DNA from: JADGRB01 sp963835825
GTDB lineage: Bacteria > Myxococcota_A > Polyangia > Fen-1088
Length of the DNA: 64,000 nt
Reading direction: 5' to 3'
Assembly (NCBI GenBank): GCA_963835825.1
Contig: CAWIGZ010000002.1
Location: forward strand, 434,001-498,000
The notes under the pieces are model-generated. The model was not told where the DNA came from, did not search any database, and saw only the letters and a list, made by a program, of their open reading frames with translations. Positions 25,225-34,237 of the stretch are shown piece by piece; the stretch's first letter is position 1; each line of letters opens with the position of its first letter. A program made the translations under genes and the position numbers.

Positions 25225-26304
25225 GTGTCGGTCCGGAATGCGCAGGCCCCCGCGCCGGTGGTGGCTTCTTTGATGATGTCGCTCATGCTGCCGGCCGTGG
25301 CCGGTGGGTGCGGGGGAACGTTGCAGGTCACCAAGCTGGGCGCGTCGGCGCAGAGGCCGGCCAACGTCGCCCTCTACCTGAGCGTCAAGGACAAGCTGGG
25401 ACAGCCAGTCGGCGGGTTGGCGCTGGCGAACTTCCGCGTCTACGAAGACAAGAAGCTGATCTCCGAGACCAAGGGGAAGCGGGCGCTGCTCGACACGGGG
25501 ATCGCCAGCTCGCGCTCGTCGCTGCTGCTGATCGATCTGAGCGGCCCGATGGTCGACTCGGAGGATCTGCCCGAGCTGGCCAAAACGGTGGGGCAGTTCG
25601 TCGACAAGGTCGGCGCCATCCAGAGCGTCGCGGTCGGCGTCTTCGACGGCGGCGACGAGGTGGCTCCGATTTTCGGTTTCGGCGCCAAGATCGACACCGC
25701 GAAGGTGGTCGATGCCATCCGGAAGTTTCGTCCGCGCAGCCGCACCACCAACCTGAACGGCGCGGTCTTCCAGGGGCTCGGCTCGCTCAAGGAGCAGCTC
25801 GGCCAGGCGACCACCAATGAAAAGGGCGCCTCGCTGGTGCTGTTCACCGACCGAGGCGATCTGGCCCACAGCGTGAATCCGTCGGTGCTCGAGCAGGCGC
25901 TCAAGGACACGCCGGTCGACGTCTACGTGATCGCGACCGGAGAGAAGGTCAGCCGCCCGGAGATCGCGGCCATCGGCCACAGCGGGATCTTCATCTCCAA
26001 CGACCCCAAGGCCTTCAAGAAGGGGTTCGAACAGGTGACCGCCAAGCTGGCCACCGCCAGCGACGGCCGGTACATCTTTTCGTACTGCACGCCCAAGCGG
26101 AGAGGCGACCACAAGCTGAAGCTGGTGGTCGCCGTCCCGGGAGATACCGGCGAGCTCACCTACGAATTCAGCGCCGACAGCTTCAAGGCCGGCTGCACGC
26201 CCAAGAAGCGCCCCAGCTTCAGCGCGCTGACCGCCGCGCTCAAGCCCAAGACCCCGTCCGCCGAAGCCGAATCAGAATCCGACAGCGCCGGCACAGACGA
26301 GTAG
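25225..26304 (+). CDS. VWA-domain lipoprotein
   Basis: 359 aa from GTG 25225. Signal peptide with a lipobox-like VAGGC (Cys29), a short strand-rich region, then a von Willebrand A domain (about residues 90-290) with the MIDAS-like motif LIDLSGPM and a later LVLFTDRGD. The tail is Ser/Glu/Ala-rich and probably disordered. VWA domains mediate protein-protein contacts, and here the likely location is the outer membrane. Its stop codon abuts the 84-bp tandem repeat array, beyond which phhA is convergent. Confidence 0.7.
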   Translation: MSVRNAQAPAPVVASLMMSLMLPAVAGGCGGTLQVTKLGASAQRPANVALYLSVKDKLGQPVGGLALANFRVYEDKKLISETKGKRALLDTGIASSRSSLLLIDLSGPMVDSEDLPELAKTVGQFVDKVGAIQSVAVGVFDGGDEVAPIFGFGAKIDTAKVVDAIRKFRPRSRTTNLNGAVFQGLGSLKEQLGQATTNEKGASLVLFTDRGDLAHSVNPSVLEQALKDTPVDVYVIATGEKVSRPEIAAIGHSGIFISNDPKAFKKGFEQVTAKLATASDGRYIFSYCTPKRRGDHKLKLVVAVPGDTGELTYEFSADSFKAGCTPKKRPSFSALTAALKPKTPSAEAESESDSAGTDE

Positions 26305-26305
26305 C

Positions 26306-26631
26306 GCGTCGGGCGTAGAGGGGCTTTTGCCCATCGGAGCCCATCGCGGGAGGCTCGGAACCCTCTCAGGGTTCCGAATACAAACGATCGCGTCGGGCGT
26401 AGAGGGGCTTTTGCCCATCGGAGCCCATCGCGGGAGGCTCGGAACCCTCTCAGGGTTCCGAATACAAACGATCGCGTCGGGCGTAGAGGGGCTTTTGCCC
26501 ATCGGAGCCCATCGCGGGAGGCTCGGAACCCTCTCAGGGTTCCGAATACAAACAATCGCGTCGGGCGTAGAGGGGCTTTGCCCATCGGAGCCCATCGCGG
26601 GAGGCTCGGAACCCTCTCAGGGTTCCGAATA
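26306..26631. repeat. 84-bp tandem repeat array, four copies, each with a palindrome
   Basis: Copies begin at 26306, 26390, 26474 and 26558, a constant 84-bp period; the fourth has one T fewer in a T run and ends without the spacer. Copies are nearly identical, differing by single bases (AACGATC versus AACAATC). Each unit holds a small GGGC-TTTT-GCCC hairpin, then GCGGGAGGCT, then a perfect 9-bp stem CGGAACCCT / AGGGTTCCG with loop CTC. The array separates two convergent genes and the last hairpin overlaps the 3' end of phhA. No spacer diversity, so not CRISPR. Confidence 0.95.
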
Positions 26632-27564
26632 AAGAAGGAAACTCGCCAGATCCGATTCGCTGACGGTCGGCTCGCCCATGGCCACGTCGTCGAGCTTGCC
26701 TTCGAGCATCCAGCGTTCGAGCTCGCTCACCAGCGCGTAGAGGTGATCGAACGAATCGACGATGTAGAGGCGCGGCTGGTAGTGGTCGATCTCGAACGGC
26801 TGGTTGACCACCTCGTCGATCTCGAACGGGCGCCGCTCTACCTCGGGGGCGTCGATGGCGTTCGCGATCTCGCCGAACGACGAGAGGAGGCCGCTGCCGT
26901 AGACCTTCAGCGCGCCGTCGCTGTCGCCGGGCGCGTGGCGCATCAGCCCGAACTCGACGCTGAACCAGAAGAAGCGGGACATCGCGCGGATGTTGCTGGT
27001 GAGGCGGCGCAGCCGCTCGCGCTGGTCGCGGACGTCCGCGGCCCGCTGGGCGGCGGCCGCCGCGCAGGTGCCGAAACGGACCAGCGCCGCCGCGAAGGCC
27101 TGGTCGGTGTGCATCGGGACGTGGCCGGCCACGTCGTGAAAGATGTCGGGCTCGGGCAGGTACTCCAGCCGCTCGCCGTCGCGGATGGTGACGGTGGTGG
27201 GAAACTCGCGCCGGCGCAGACAGTCGAAGAAGACATACGACGGGACATAGCCGCTGACCGCCCGGGCGCGGAAGCCGGTCAGCGGCTCGAGGAACCGGTT
27301 GACCTGGTCGAGGTGGGGGATGCGCGCCGCCGAGAGCTGCAGCTTGTCCATCCCCTCGAGGAATCGCCGGTTGGCGTAGCGGGCCCAGGGATCGTGCATC
27401 CGCTCGAGCAGCCGCCGCCAGGTCGCCTGGTTCTCGTCCGAGTAGAGCTCGTACGGCTGATCGACGATGTAGATCTCACCGTGGGCCCGGGCCTCTTCGA
27501 TGAAGGGCGCCCTGGTGGTGGTCAGGTCCGGCGGGCGTGCCACCGGTTTGGGGGCGAGAGCCAC
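26617..27564 (-). CDS. phhA: phenylalanine 4-monooxygenase
   Basis: 315 aa. Pterin- and iron-dependent aromatic amino acid hydroxylase converting phenylalanine to tyrosine. Iron ligands are visible in EPDIFHDVAGHVPMHT (His143, His148) and FWFSVEFGL (Glu204), the classical 2-His-1-carboxylate triad. The length fits the bacterial monomeric type. The C-terminal residues LLYSEP and the TGA stop are encoded by the arm and loop of the last copy of the tandem palindromic repeat, so the repeat has shaped the protein end. A TATGAT box lies about 10 bases upstream of the start. Confidence 0.92.
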   Translation of the reverse strand: MALAPKPVARPPDLTTTRAPFIEEARAHGEIYIVDQPYELYSDENQATWRRLLERMHDPWARYANRRFLEGMDKLQLSAARIPHLDQVNRFLEPLTGFRARAVSGYVPSYVFFDCLRRREFPTTVTIRDGERLEYLPEPDIFHDVAGHVPMHTDQAFAAALVRFGTCAAAAAQRAADVRDQRERLRRLTSNIRAMSRFFWFSVEFGLMRHAPGDSDGALKVYGSGLLSSFGEIANAIDAPEVERRPFEIDEVVNQPFEIDHYQPRLYIVDSFDHLYALVSELERWMLEGKLDDVAMGEPTVSESDLASFLLYSEP

Positions 27565-27573
27565 GTCTCCCAG

Positions 27574-27579
27574 ATCATA
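27574..27579 (-). promoter_or_regulatory. candidate -10 box for phhA
   Basis: TATGAT on the minus strand, close to the sigma-70 consensus, about 10 bases before the phhA ATG. This would give a very short leader. The -35 region has no clear match. Confidence 0.3.
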
Positions 27580-27830
27580 ACGGCAAAAACCGGTCTTGGC
27601 TGGAGGGCGAGGTGGCTTGGCGACCTCAGCCGCCCGAAATCCGCGCTTGCTGGACGACTTTCCGCGGTTCCGATGACTTCCAGCGGCACGTGCTGCGCGA
27701 GCTCCGAGAGACCGACGTCGCGGGGATCCTGTAGTACTGTTCTCCTTTGGGGCGGCGGGTCGGGAGCGTGGCGGGCCCCCTCGAACTTGGCAGTTGGGCA
27801 GCGACAGCTGTCCAGAAGGAAGCCTCGCTT

Positions 27831-29084
27831 ATGAAGAAGAATCTCCTCGCCCGGAGCGCGCGAGTCCATTCGGTCGTCTGCGCTTCGTTGTTGGCGCTCG
27901 CCGCTTGCAACTCGTCGTCCTTGGGCTCCGCGACCGGCTCCGGCGGCAGCGGGACCACCGCCTCGGGCGGCTCGGGTCCGGGCAGCGGCGGCGCCACCGG
28001 CAGCGGCGGCGCCACCGGCAGCGGCGGCTCGACCAGCGGCGGCGCGACGGGGACGGACGCGGCGGCCGACGGTCCGGTGAACGCGCTCAATCCGGTGGCG
28101 GCGCACGGCCAGCTCAAGGTCGTCGGCACCCAGCTTCAGGATCAGTCGGGCCACCCGGTTCAGCTCAAGGGCGTCAGCAGCCAGTGGCTGAATTACGAGA
28201 GCAAGACCTTCCCCGAGAGCAAGCCGGCGCTGCAGTACGCGCGCGATCACTGGAAGCTGTCGGTGATCCGCGCCGCCATGGGCGTCGACGCCCAGGGGGG
28301 CTACCTCGGCACCGGCACCGGGACCAACGCCGACCAGGCGACGATGCTCGCCAAGGTGAACACCATCGTCCAGAACGCCATCGACCTCGGCATCTACGTG
28401 ATCGTCGACTGGCACACCAGCAACGCCGTCACCTCCAAGAGCACGACGACGCAGGCGGCGCAGGCCTCGGCCTTCTTCACGCAGATCGCCACCCAGTATG
28501 GGGCCTCGCCCAACGTCATCTACGAGACGTTCAACGAGCCGACCAGCGTGACCTGGGCGCAGATCAAGCCGTACCACGAGGCGGTGGTGGCCGCGATCCG
28601 CGCCGTCGACAGCGACAACCTGATCGTGCTCGGCACGCCGACCTGGTCGCAGGACGTCGATCTGGCGGCGGCCGATCCGCTGGCCGGCACGAACCTGCTC
28701 TACACGCTGCACTTCTACGCCTGCACGCACAAGCAGTCGCTGCGGGACAAGGCCGACAAGGCGATCGCGATGGGGCTGCCGCTGTTCGTGACCGAGTTCG
28801 GCGCCACCCCCTCCGACGGGGGGGTGACGAAGAGCGGCGACAACTACGTCTGCGAGGCGGAGACCAATGCCTGGTTCGCCTGGATGGCCCAGAACAACAT
28901 CAGCGGCGCGTCCTGGAAGCTCGACCAGTGCACCGACTCGAGCTGCATCCTCACCGCCGACGCGCCGGTCGACGGCCCCTGGACCGACGACGATCTCACC
29001 CAGGACACGGGCGGCACGCCGATCGACGGAGGCGAAAAGGGCGGCGGCCACGGTCAGTTCATCGTCAACTGGATGCGGCAGTAG
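27831..29084 (+). CDS. glycoside hydrolase family 5 lipoprotein (cellulase)
   Basis: 417 aa from ATG 27831, preceded by AGAAGGA at a suitable spacing. Signal peptide with lipobox LAAC (Cys26), then a Gly/Ser-rich linker (about 30-75, repeated GSGGATGSGG), then a GH5 catalytic barrel: LKGVSSQWLN, YVIVDWHTSN, YETFNEPT (acid/base Glu236) and LFVTEFGATP (nucleophile Glu322). Retaining endo-beta-1,4-glucanase activity is the usual function of this branch. The lipid anchor and flexible linker would display the enzyme on the surface. It is monocistronic, convergent with the nucleotidase gene; the frame upstream of 27831 is not conserved. Confidence 0.9.
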   Translation: MKKNLLARSARVHSVVCASLLALAACNSSSLGSATGSGGSGTTASGGSGPGSGGATGSGGATGSGGSTSGGATGTDAAADGPVNALNPVAAHGQLKVVGTQLQDQSGHPVQLKGVSSQWLNYESKTFPESKPALQYARDHWKLSVIRAAMGVDAQGGYLGTGTGTNADQATMLAKVNTIVQNAIDLGIYVIVDWHTSNAVTSKSTTTQAAQASAFFTQIATQYGASPNVIYETFNEPTSVTWAQIKPYHEAVVAAIRAVDSDNLIVLGTPTWSQDVDLAAADPLAGTNLLYTLHFYACTHKQSLRDKADKAIAMGLPLFVTEFGATPSDGGVTKSGDNYVCEAETNAWFAWMAQNNISGASWKLDQCTDSSCILTADAPVDGPWTDDDLTQDTGGTPIDGGEKGGGHGQFIVNWMRQ

Positions 29085-29126
29085 CGCGGCTGCCCCCGCC
29101 CAGCTCGGACCGGTTCGGACGACCGA

Positions 29127-30842
29127 TCAGGGGCACTTGACCGGTCGCAGGCCCGGGTAGGCGAGCCGGGGGCGCGCGGGATCGAAGAGCGCGGGATCGC
29201 CGGGGGCGATCGGTTCTTTCCGCGCGCGAAGAAGCCGGGCCATCGCCTCCCGGATGGGGGGGCCGTCGTCGACCTTCGCCCGGGCCTTGGTCTCCTGGGA
29301 GAAGAGGCCGTCGCCGCCGGTGGCCAAGAAGTCGCTGGTGACCAGCGTCAGGCGGGTCCGGGGGGCCAGCGGCCGTCCGTCGGAGCGACGGAGGGTGACG
29401 GTCAGCGCGCCGTCCTTGCAGCGCGCCTCGGCGCGCACGCCCGACAGCGACACGATGCCGTTGTCACGTCCGAGGTTGCGCGCGAGGGCCTCGGCGAGGG
29501 CCCCGGCGGTGATCGGGATGGTGGCGAAGCGGTTGTCGAACGGGGCGGCCTCGAACAGCTCGCCGTAGGTGAGCGGACCGGCGGGCAGATCGGCGCGCAG
29601 GCCGCCGCCGTTGGTGAGCGCGACGTCGGCGCCCGGGCGCGCGGCGCGCATCAGATCGGCGAACAGGTTGCCGAGCGGCGATTCGATCTTCTGGGAGCGC
29701 TTGACGGGGGCCGCGACCACCACACCCAGCTTCTGCCCTCGCTGCGCGCCGGCCGCGGAGAGCGCCGGGGCGATGGCCGCCGCGACGGTGGCGTCGGGGA
29801 CGACCGCCGCCCCTTCGTACGACTCGCCGGCGCAGCGCGCGGGGGCGCAGATCCGCTGCGGAGGGAAGATCCGCGCGTCGATCGCCCGGCCGGTCGCCCG
29901 ATCGATCGTCAGGTCGATCCGGCTGAAGTCGTGTCCGTTGGCGAACGCCTCGACGATGGGGATGCCGGAGACGCGGTGGGCGATCCCCTCATGGGTGTGG
30001 CCGGCGACGATGGCGTCGAGCACGGCGCCGTTCGCCGCCAGCGCACGGGCCACCTGAAAGATCTCGCCGTCGGGCTCGCAGGAATCGAAGTGCTCGGGGG
30101 CGTCGAAGCGCCTGCAGACGCCCCCCGCATGGGCGGCGGCGATCACCACCGTCGCGCCCTTCCGGTGCAACTCGGCGACGGCGGAGGCGATGGTGGGGGC
30201 CAGCGGCTTCACCGCCAGCCCGGCGAAGTTGGCGGCCAGCGTCGTGCGCGGCGTGCTGGCGGTGGTGACGCCGACGAGGCCCATCTTGATCCCGGCCACG
30301 TCGAGCAGGACGTCGGGGACGACGTTCTTCCAGGCGGGTGGCGCCCCCGTCGTCGTGTCGATCAGGTTGGCGTCGAGAAAGGGGAACGAGGCCTCCGCCG
30401 CGCGCGCGCGCAGGGCCCCGCGCGGGTCCTGGCCGGGCCGCGTTGCCGTGACCTCCGGGCCGACCGGGCCGAAGTCGAACTCGTGGTTGCCCAGCGCGGC
30501 GGCGGCGTAGCCGAGGGCGTTGTAGGCGCGGACGACGGCGGCCCCCTCGGTCAGGTTGGAGGGGAGCGTCCCTTGAAAGAGATCGCCCGCGTCGACCAGC
30601 AAGACGGCGCCGCCGTCGCGGGCGCGCGCCCGGCGCAGGTTGGCGAGGTAGCCGCCGAAGGGGGGGAGCGCCTCCAGCCGGCCGTGCAGATCGTTGGTGC
30701 CGACCAGCGAGATGACCACCCGCGGAGGCGCCGCCGGCGTCGGAGGTCCGGACGGAGAGACGCCACGCCGGCAACCCGCCGCGGCGATGGCGACGATCGC
30801 CACGGCCAGCAGCGCGGCGACTACAGTTCGGGGGTTTCCCAC
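29127..30842 (-). CDS. 5'-nucleotidase/UshA-like metallophosphatase lipoprotein
   Basis: 571 aa. Lipoprotein-type signal ending AAAGC (Cys24). N-terminal calcineurin-like domain with GTNDLHGR, DAGDLFQGT, GNHEFDFG and AGHTHEG metal-binding motifs, then the 5'-nucleotidase C-terminal substrate domain (about 350-540; LTNGGGLRADLPAG, DFLATGGDGL). The family hydrolyses 5'-nucleotides, UDP-sugars or cyclic nucleotides in the periplasm. Its start overlaps the end of the Gfo/Idh gene by 22 bases, making it the last gene of a six-gene minus-strand block. Confidence 0.88.
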   Translation of the reverse strand: MGNPRTVVAALLAVAIVAIAAAGCRRGVSPSGPPTPAAPPRVVISLVGTNDLHGRLEALPPFGGYLANLRRARARDGGAVLLVDAGDLFQGTLPSNLTEGAAVVRAYNALGYAAAALGNHEFDFGPVGPEVTATRPGQDPRGALRARAAEASFPFLDANLIDTTTGAPPAWKNVVPDVLLDVAGIKMGLVGVTTASTPRTTLAANFAGLAVKPLAPTIASAVAELHRKGATVVIAAAHAGGVCRRFDAPEHFDSCEPDGEIFQVARALAANGAVLDAIVAGHTHEGIAHRVSGIPIVEAFANGHDFSRIDLTIDRATGRAIDARIFPPQRICAPARCAGESYEGAAVVPDATVAAAIAPALSAAGAQRGQKLGVVVAAPVKRSQKIESPLGNLFADLMRAARPGADVALTNGGGLRADLPAGPLTYGELFEAAPFDNRFATIPITAGALAEALARNLGRDNGIVSLSGVRAEARCKDGALTVTLRRSDGRPLAPRTRLTLVTSDFLATGGDGLFSQETKARAKVDDGPPIREAMARLLRARKEPIAPGDPALFDPARPRLAYPGLRPVKCP

Positions 30843-31822
30843 CGGCCGCTCGTCGTCGATCGGACCAGCGCCTCGAGCACCGCCGTGTTCTTCACCGAGT
30901 CCTCGAGGGGGACGGGGGTCGGGCCGGCACCGGCGGCGGCGCGCGCGAACGCCGCGACCAGGCTGGCGTACTGATCGGCCGCCTCGAACGTGCGGCGCTG
31001 GGCGGTGGGATTCTCCAGCGCGGGGCTGGTCTCCAGCGTCAGCTCCGCCGGGCGATCGCCGGCCGGGTTCCAGGCGACGGGGACGTCGATGTGCCCCTTG
31101 GTCCCGAGCAGCAGCGCGCGCTGCATCGGCCCCAGCTCCATGCCGCAGGTCAGCGTCGCTTGCCCGTGCGGGAACTCCAGCACCGCGCTCGACAGCACGT
31201 CGACGCCGTCATGATCGGAGAGCACCGCGCGCGCCAGCACGGCGACGGGCTCGGCCTCGAAGCAGAAGCGGCTCATGGTCACCGGATAAAAGCCGGTGTC
31301 GTAGAGGACGCCGCCCCCCATCTCGGCTTCGTAGCGGATGTCGGTGCGGGCGGGCAGGGTGTACCCGAACATTCCATTGAAGGCGCGCAGCTCGCCGATC
31401 TGCCCCGCGCGCAAGAGCTCGCGCACGGCGAGCCAGCGCGGCTGCACGCGCACCATCGCCGCCTCGCAGATGACCACGCCGGCCCGATCGCGGGCGGCGA
31501 TCAGGCGACGCGCGCCGGCGGCGGCGGTGGCGATCGGCTTTTCACACAGCACGTGCTTGCCGGCGTCGGCGGCCCGCTCGGACCAGGGGACGTGAAGGTG
31601 GTTCGGCAGCGGGATGTAGACGGCATCGACGCCGGGGTCGGCCAGCAGCGCCTCGTACGAGGCGTGCGATCGGGCGATGCCGTGTGCGCGCGCGGTCTCC
31701 GCCGCCCTGGCGCCGTCGCGCGAGGCGATCGCCACCACCTCGACCTCCGGCACGGTCCGCATCGCCGGGAGCATCCGCCGGAGCGCGAAGCGTGACGCGC
31801 CCAGGATCCCAAACCGCAGCAT
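30821..31822 (-). CDS. Gfo/Idh/MocA family NAD(P)-dependent oxidoreductase
   Basis: 333 aa. N-terminal Rossmann fold with FGILGASRFALRRMLPAM, the VDAVYIPLPNHLHVPW strand, and the family motif LCEKPIATAAAGARRL (EKP with the conserved Lys). The C-terminal half is the alpha/beta substrate domain (GGGVLYDTGFYPVTMSRF). Members oxidise or reduce sugars and cyclitols with NAD(P); the substrate is not evident. It lies 41 bp after the second glgC and overlaps the nucleotidase gene, consistent with one transcript. Confidence 0.87.
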   Translation of the reverse strand: MLRFGILGASRFALRRMLPAMRTVPEVEVVAIASRDGARAAETARAHGIARSHASYEALLADPGVDAVYIPLPNHLHVPWSERAADAGKHVLCEKPIATAAAGARRLIAARDRAGVVICEAAMVRVQPRWLAVRELLRAGQIGELRAFNGMFGYTLPARTDIRYEAEMGGGVLYDTGFYPVTMSRFCFEAEPVAVLARAVLSDHDGVDVLSSAVLEFPHGQATLTCGMELGPMQRALLLGTKGHIDVPVAWNPAGDRPAELTLETSPALENPTAQRRTFEAADQYASLVAAFARAAAGAGPTPVPLEDSVKNTAVLEALVRSTTSGRWETPEL

Positions 31823-31863
31823 GCAGCGGATGCTAGATCATTTTCGTACGGGGCGGGACAGAG

Positions 31864-33117
31864 TTAGATGACGGTGTTGTCGAGGATCACGCCGTTCTTG
31901 GGGACGATGACGATCCCTTCACGGATGAAGTAGCCGTCGCCGTCTTTCTCTCGGACGCCGGCCTCGTTGACGATCCGGACGTTGCTGCCGATGCGGGCGT
32001 TCTTGTCGATGATGGCGTTCTCGATCACCGTCTTCGAGCCGATCCCCACCGCCGGGATGCCGCGGGCCAGCGTCGCCTCCATGTCGGCCAGGGTCTCGTA
32101 GAAGTCGGCGCCGATGAGGAGGCTGTTGCGGATGCGGCACTCTGCGCCGATGCGGCTGCGGATGCCGACGATGGCCCGATCGATCTCCGCCCCGTGCATG
32201 ATGCACCCCTCGGAGATGAGGGCGTTGTGGATCTTGCAGCGCTCGAGCTTGGAGGCGGGCAAGAACCGGGGGTGGGTGTAGACGGGATGATTCTCGTCAT
32301 AGAAATCAAACGGCGGGATGGCCTCGCACAGGGCCAGGTTGGCCTGGAAGTAGGACTGGATCGTCCCCACGTCCTCCCAGTACCCGCGGTAGACGTGCGC
32401 CTGCACGCGCTGGCGGGGGACCGCGTCGGGGATGACGTGGCGGCCGAAGTCGACCAGCCGCGGGCTGGCCAGCGACTGCTCCAGCACGTCGCGCTTGAAC
32501 AGGTAGATGCCCATCGAGGCCAGGTGCCCCTGCGCGCCGCCGGGGAGATCGGAGAGCAGCCCCGGCAGACGCTCGGCGGGCGGCTTCTCGTCGAAGTGCA
32601 CGATCCGTCCGGTCGAGTCCATCTTGAGGATGCCGAACGCCGACGACTGCTCGGGCGAGACCGGGATGACCGCCACGGTGGCGTCGGCGCCGCTCTCGCG
32701 GTGGGTCTTGATCATCTCCCGGTAGTCCATGTTGTAGAGCTGATCGCCCGAGAGGATCAGGAGGTCGCGCCCCGACGTGCGCCGCATGTGGCGCAGGCTC
32801 TGGCGGACGGCGTCGGCGGTCCCCTGGAACCAGTTGCCCCCCTCTTCGGTCTGCTCGGCCGCCAGCACGCTGACGAACCCCGAGGAGAAGACGTCGAACT
32901 TGTAGGTCAGGGCGACGTGCTTGTTGAGGCTCTCCGAGTTGAACTGCGTGAGGACGAAGATCTTGCGAACGTTGGCGTTCAGGCAGTTGCTGATGGGGAT
33001 GTCGATGAGCCGGTACTTGCCGCCGATCGGAACCGCCGGCTTCGACCGTTTGAAGGTGAGTGGAAAGAGGCGCGTACCGCGTCCGCCACCGAGGATGATC
33101 GCCAATACGTCGTCCAT
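31864..33117 (-). CDS. glgC: second glucose-1-phosphate adenylyltransferase, plant/cyanobacterial-like
   Basis: 417 aa from ATG 33117 (MDDVLAIILGGGRGTRLFPLT); an in-frame GTG at 33138 with a better purine tract is an alternative. ADP-glucose pyrophosphorylase domain with KYRLIDIPISNCLN, VLTQFNSESLNKH, NWFQGTADAVRQ, LSGDQLYNMDY and FDEKP, then a beta-helix domain (SEGCIMHGAEIDRAIVGI). These motifs are those of cyanobacterial and plant AGPases rather than of the proteobacterial type encoded at 21667. It lies inside a block of envelope and RNA-modification genes, not in the glycogen cluster, so it may be separately regulated or have altered specificity. Confidence 0.9.
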   Translation of the reverse strand: MDDVLAIILGGGRGTRLFPLTFKRSKPAVPIGGKYRLIDIPISNCLNANVRKIFVLTQFNSESLNKHVALTYKFDVFSSGFVSVLAAEQTEEGGNWFQGTADAVRQSLRHMRRTSGRDLLILSGDQLYNMDYREMIKTHRESGADATVAVIPVSPEQSSAFGILKMDSTGRIVHFDEKPPAERLPGLLSDLPGGAQGHLASMGIYLFKRDVLEQSLASPRLVDFGRHVIPDAVPRQRVQAHVYRGYWEDVGTIQSYFQANLALCEAIPPFDFYDENHPVYTHPRFLPASKLERCKIHNALISEGCIMHGAEIDRAIVGIRSRIGAECRIRNSLLIGADFYETLADMEATLARGIPAVGIGSKTVIENAIIDKNARIGSNVRIVNEAGVREKDGDGYFIREGIVIVPKNGVILDNTVI

Positions 33118-33151
33118 GGGGGGGAAGTGTATCGCCACCTTCCGCGCCCCG

Positions 33152-34216
33152 CTATTTTGGGGACGACGTTTCGGGCCTCCTCTTACGTCGGACCATCACC
33201 GTGACCTCGTTCTTGTTGTGCGAGAGCTGCTTGACGCGGGCGAAGGCCGGCCTTAGGCGCGCGAACAGCGCCGCCAGCTCGCCGAGCACGCCGTAGCCGT
33301 CGCGCCCCTTGAATTTCACGGTGACCACCAGGTTCTGACAGAGCCCGCCCGAGAGCCAGGCGTCGCAGAGCGCCAGGCTGCGCGGCGGCTCGCACACGAC
33401 GTCACAGACCAGCCAGTCGACCGGCGCCGCGGGCCGGTAGGTGAAGGCGTTGCCGAGCGCCGACGCGACCAGCGGGTGGCGGGCCAGCGGCGGCGCCAGC
33501 GGCGCGCGATCGACCGCCACCACGCGCGCTCCGCGCTTGACCAGCGTGGCCGTCCAGCCGCCGGGGGCCGCGCCGAGGTCGACGCAGGTCTGGCCGGCGC
33601 GCGGCGCGGCACCCATCCAGGCGAAGGCCTCTTCCAGCTTCTGGTAGGCGCGCGAGGGCGGGGCGCGATCGACGGCGACCGGCGCGTCGCCGCCGGGCCA
33701 GCGCGCGAGGTCGAGGCCGCCCCCGGGGAGCCGATGCGGGGCGGCCGCGGAGACGAAGAAACGATCGCGCCCGAGCGCCACGAGCTGCACCAGCAGCCAG
33801 CTCTGATCGAAGGCGTCGGGGATGGTGTCGCCCGGGTGGTGCCGGCGAAAGGCGCGGCGCCGGCGCGCGGCCACCAGCGCCAGCGTCTCGCGCCCGACCA
33901 GCGCGGCGCGGCTGGCCAGCCCGACGGGAGGCTCGGCGTGCGCGACCGCGTGCAGCGCGAAGGGTCCCGTCGCGCGATCGATCGGCGCTTCGACGAGGGC
34001 GAACACGGCCTCGGCCAGCGCGCGAACCGAAGGCCCCTCGACCAGCTGCGCGTCGGGCAGCGCCTGTCGGGCGAAGATCGGATCGAGCGGAACGGGACCG
34101 GCGTCTCCGTCGGCGGCGACCACCCCGGGCGCAAGCCCGGTGGCCGTCGCGCCGGCGCGCGCAATCTCGTCGGCCAGGGCCGGCTCCGATCCGGCCGAGC
34201 AGAGAAACAGACGCAC
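33152..34216 (-). CDS. rlmM: RlmM-like 23S rRNA 2'-O-ribose methyltransferase
   Basis: 354 aa, the RlmM size. N-terminal THUMP-like region, then a Rossmann-type methyltransferase of the FtsJ/RrmJ class: SRAYQKLEEAF (catalytic Lys), CVDLGAAPGGWTATL (SAM site), WLVCDVVCEPPR (Asp), VVTVKFKGRDGY (Lys) and NKNEVTVM (Glu), giving a K-D-K-E tetrad. RlmM modifies C2498 of 23S rRNA in E. coli. Spacing to the neighbours is 34 and 21 bp, so it sits in the minus-strand block. Confidence 0.85.
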   Translation of the reverse strand: MRLFLCSAGSEPALADEIARAGATATGLAPGVVAADGDAGPVPLDPIFARQALPDAQLVEGPSVRALAEAVFALVEAPIDRATGPFALHAVAHAEPPVGLASRAALVGRETLALVAARRRRAFRRHHPGDTIPDAFDQSWLLVQLVALGRDRFFVSAAAPHRLPGGGLDLARWPGGDAPVAVDRAPPSRAYQKLEEAFAWMGAAPRAGQTCVDLGAAPGGWTATLVKRGARVVAVDRAPLAPPLARHPLVASALGNAFTYRPAAPVDWLVCDVVCEPPRSLALCDAWLSGGLCQNLVVTVKFKGRDGYGVLGELAALFARLRPAFARVKQLSHNKNEVTVMVRRKRRPETSSPK

Positions 34217-34237
34217 CGCGCGCGCTCTTCCGCGACT

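Noticed and set aside
26306..26631. CRISPR-like array
   Set aside because: The whole 84-bp unit repeats with no variable spacers and no cas genes are present.
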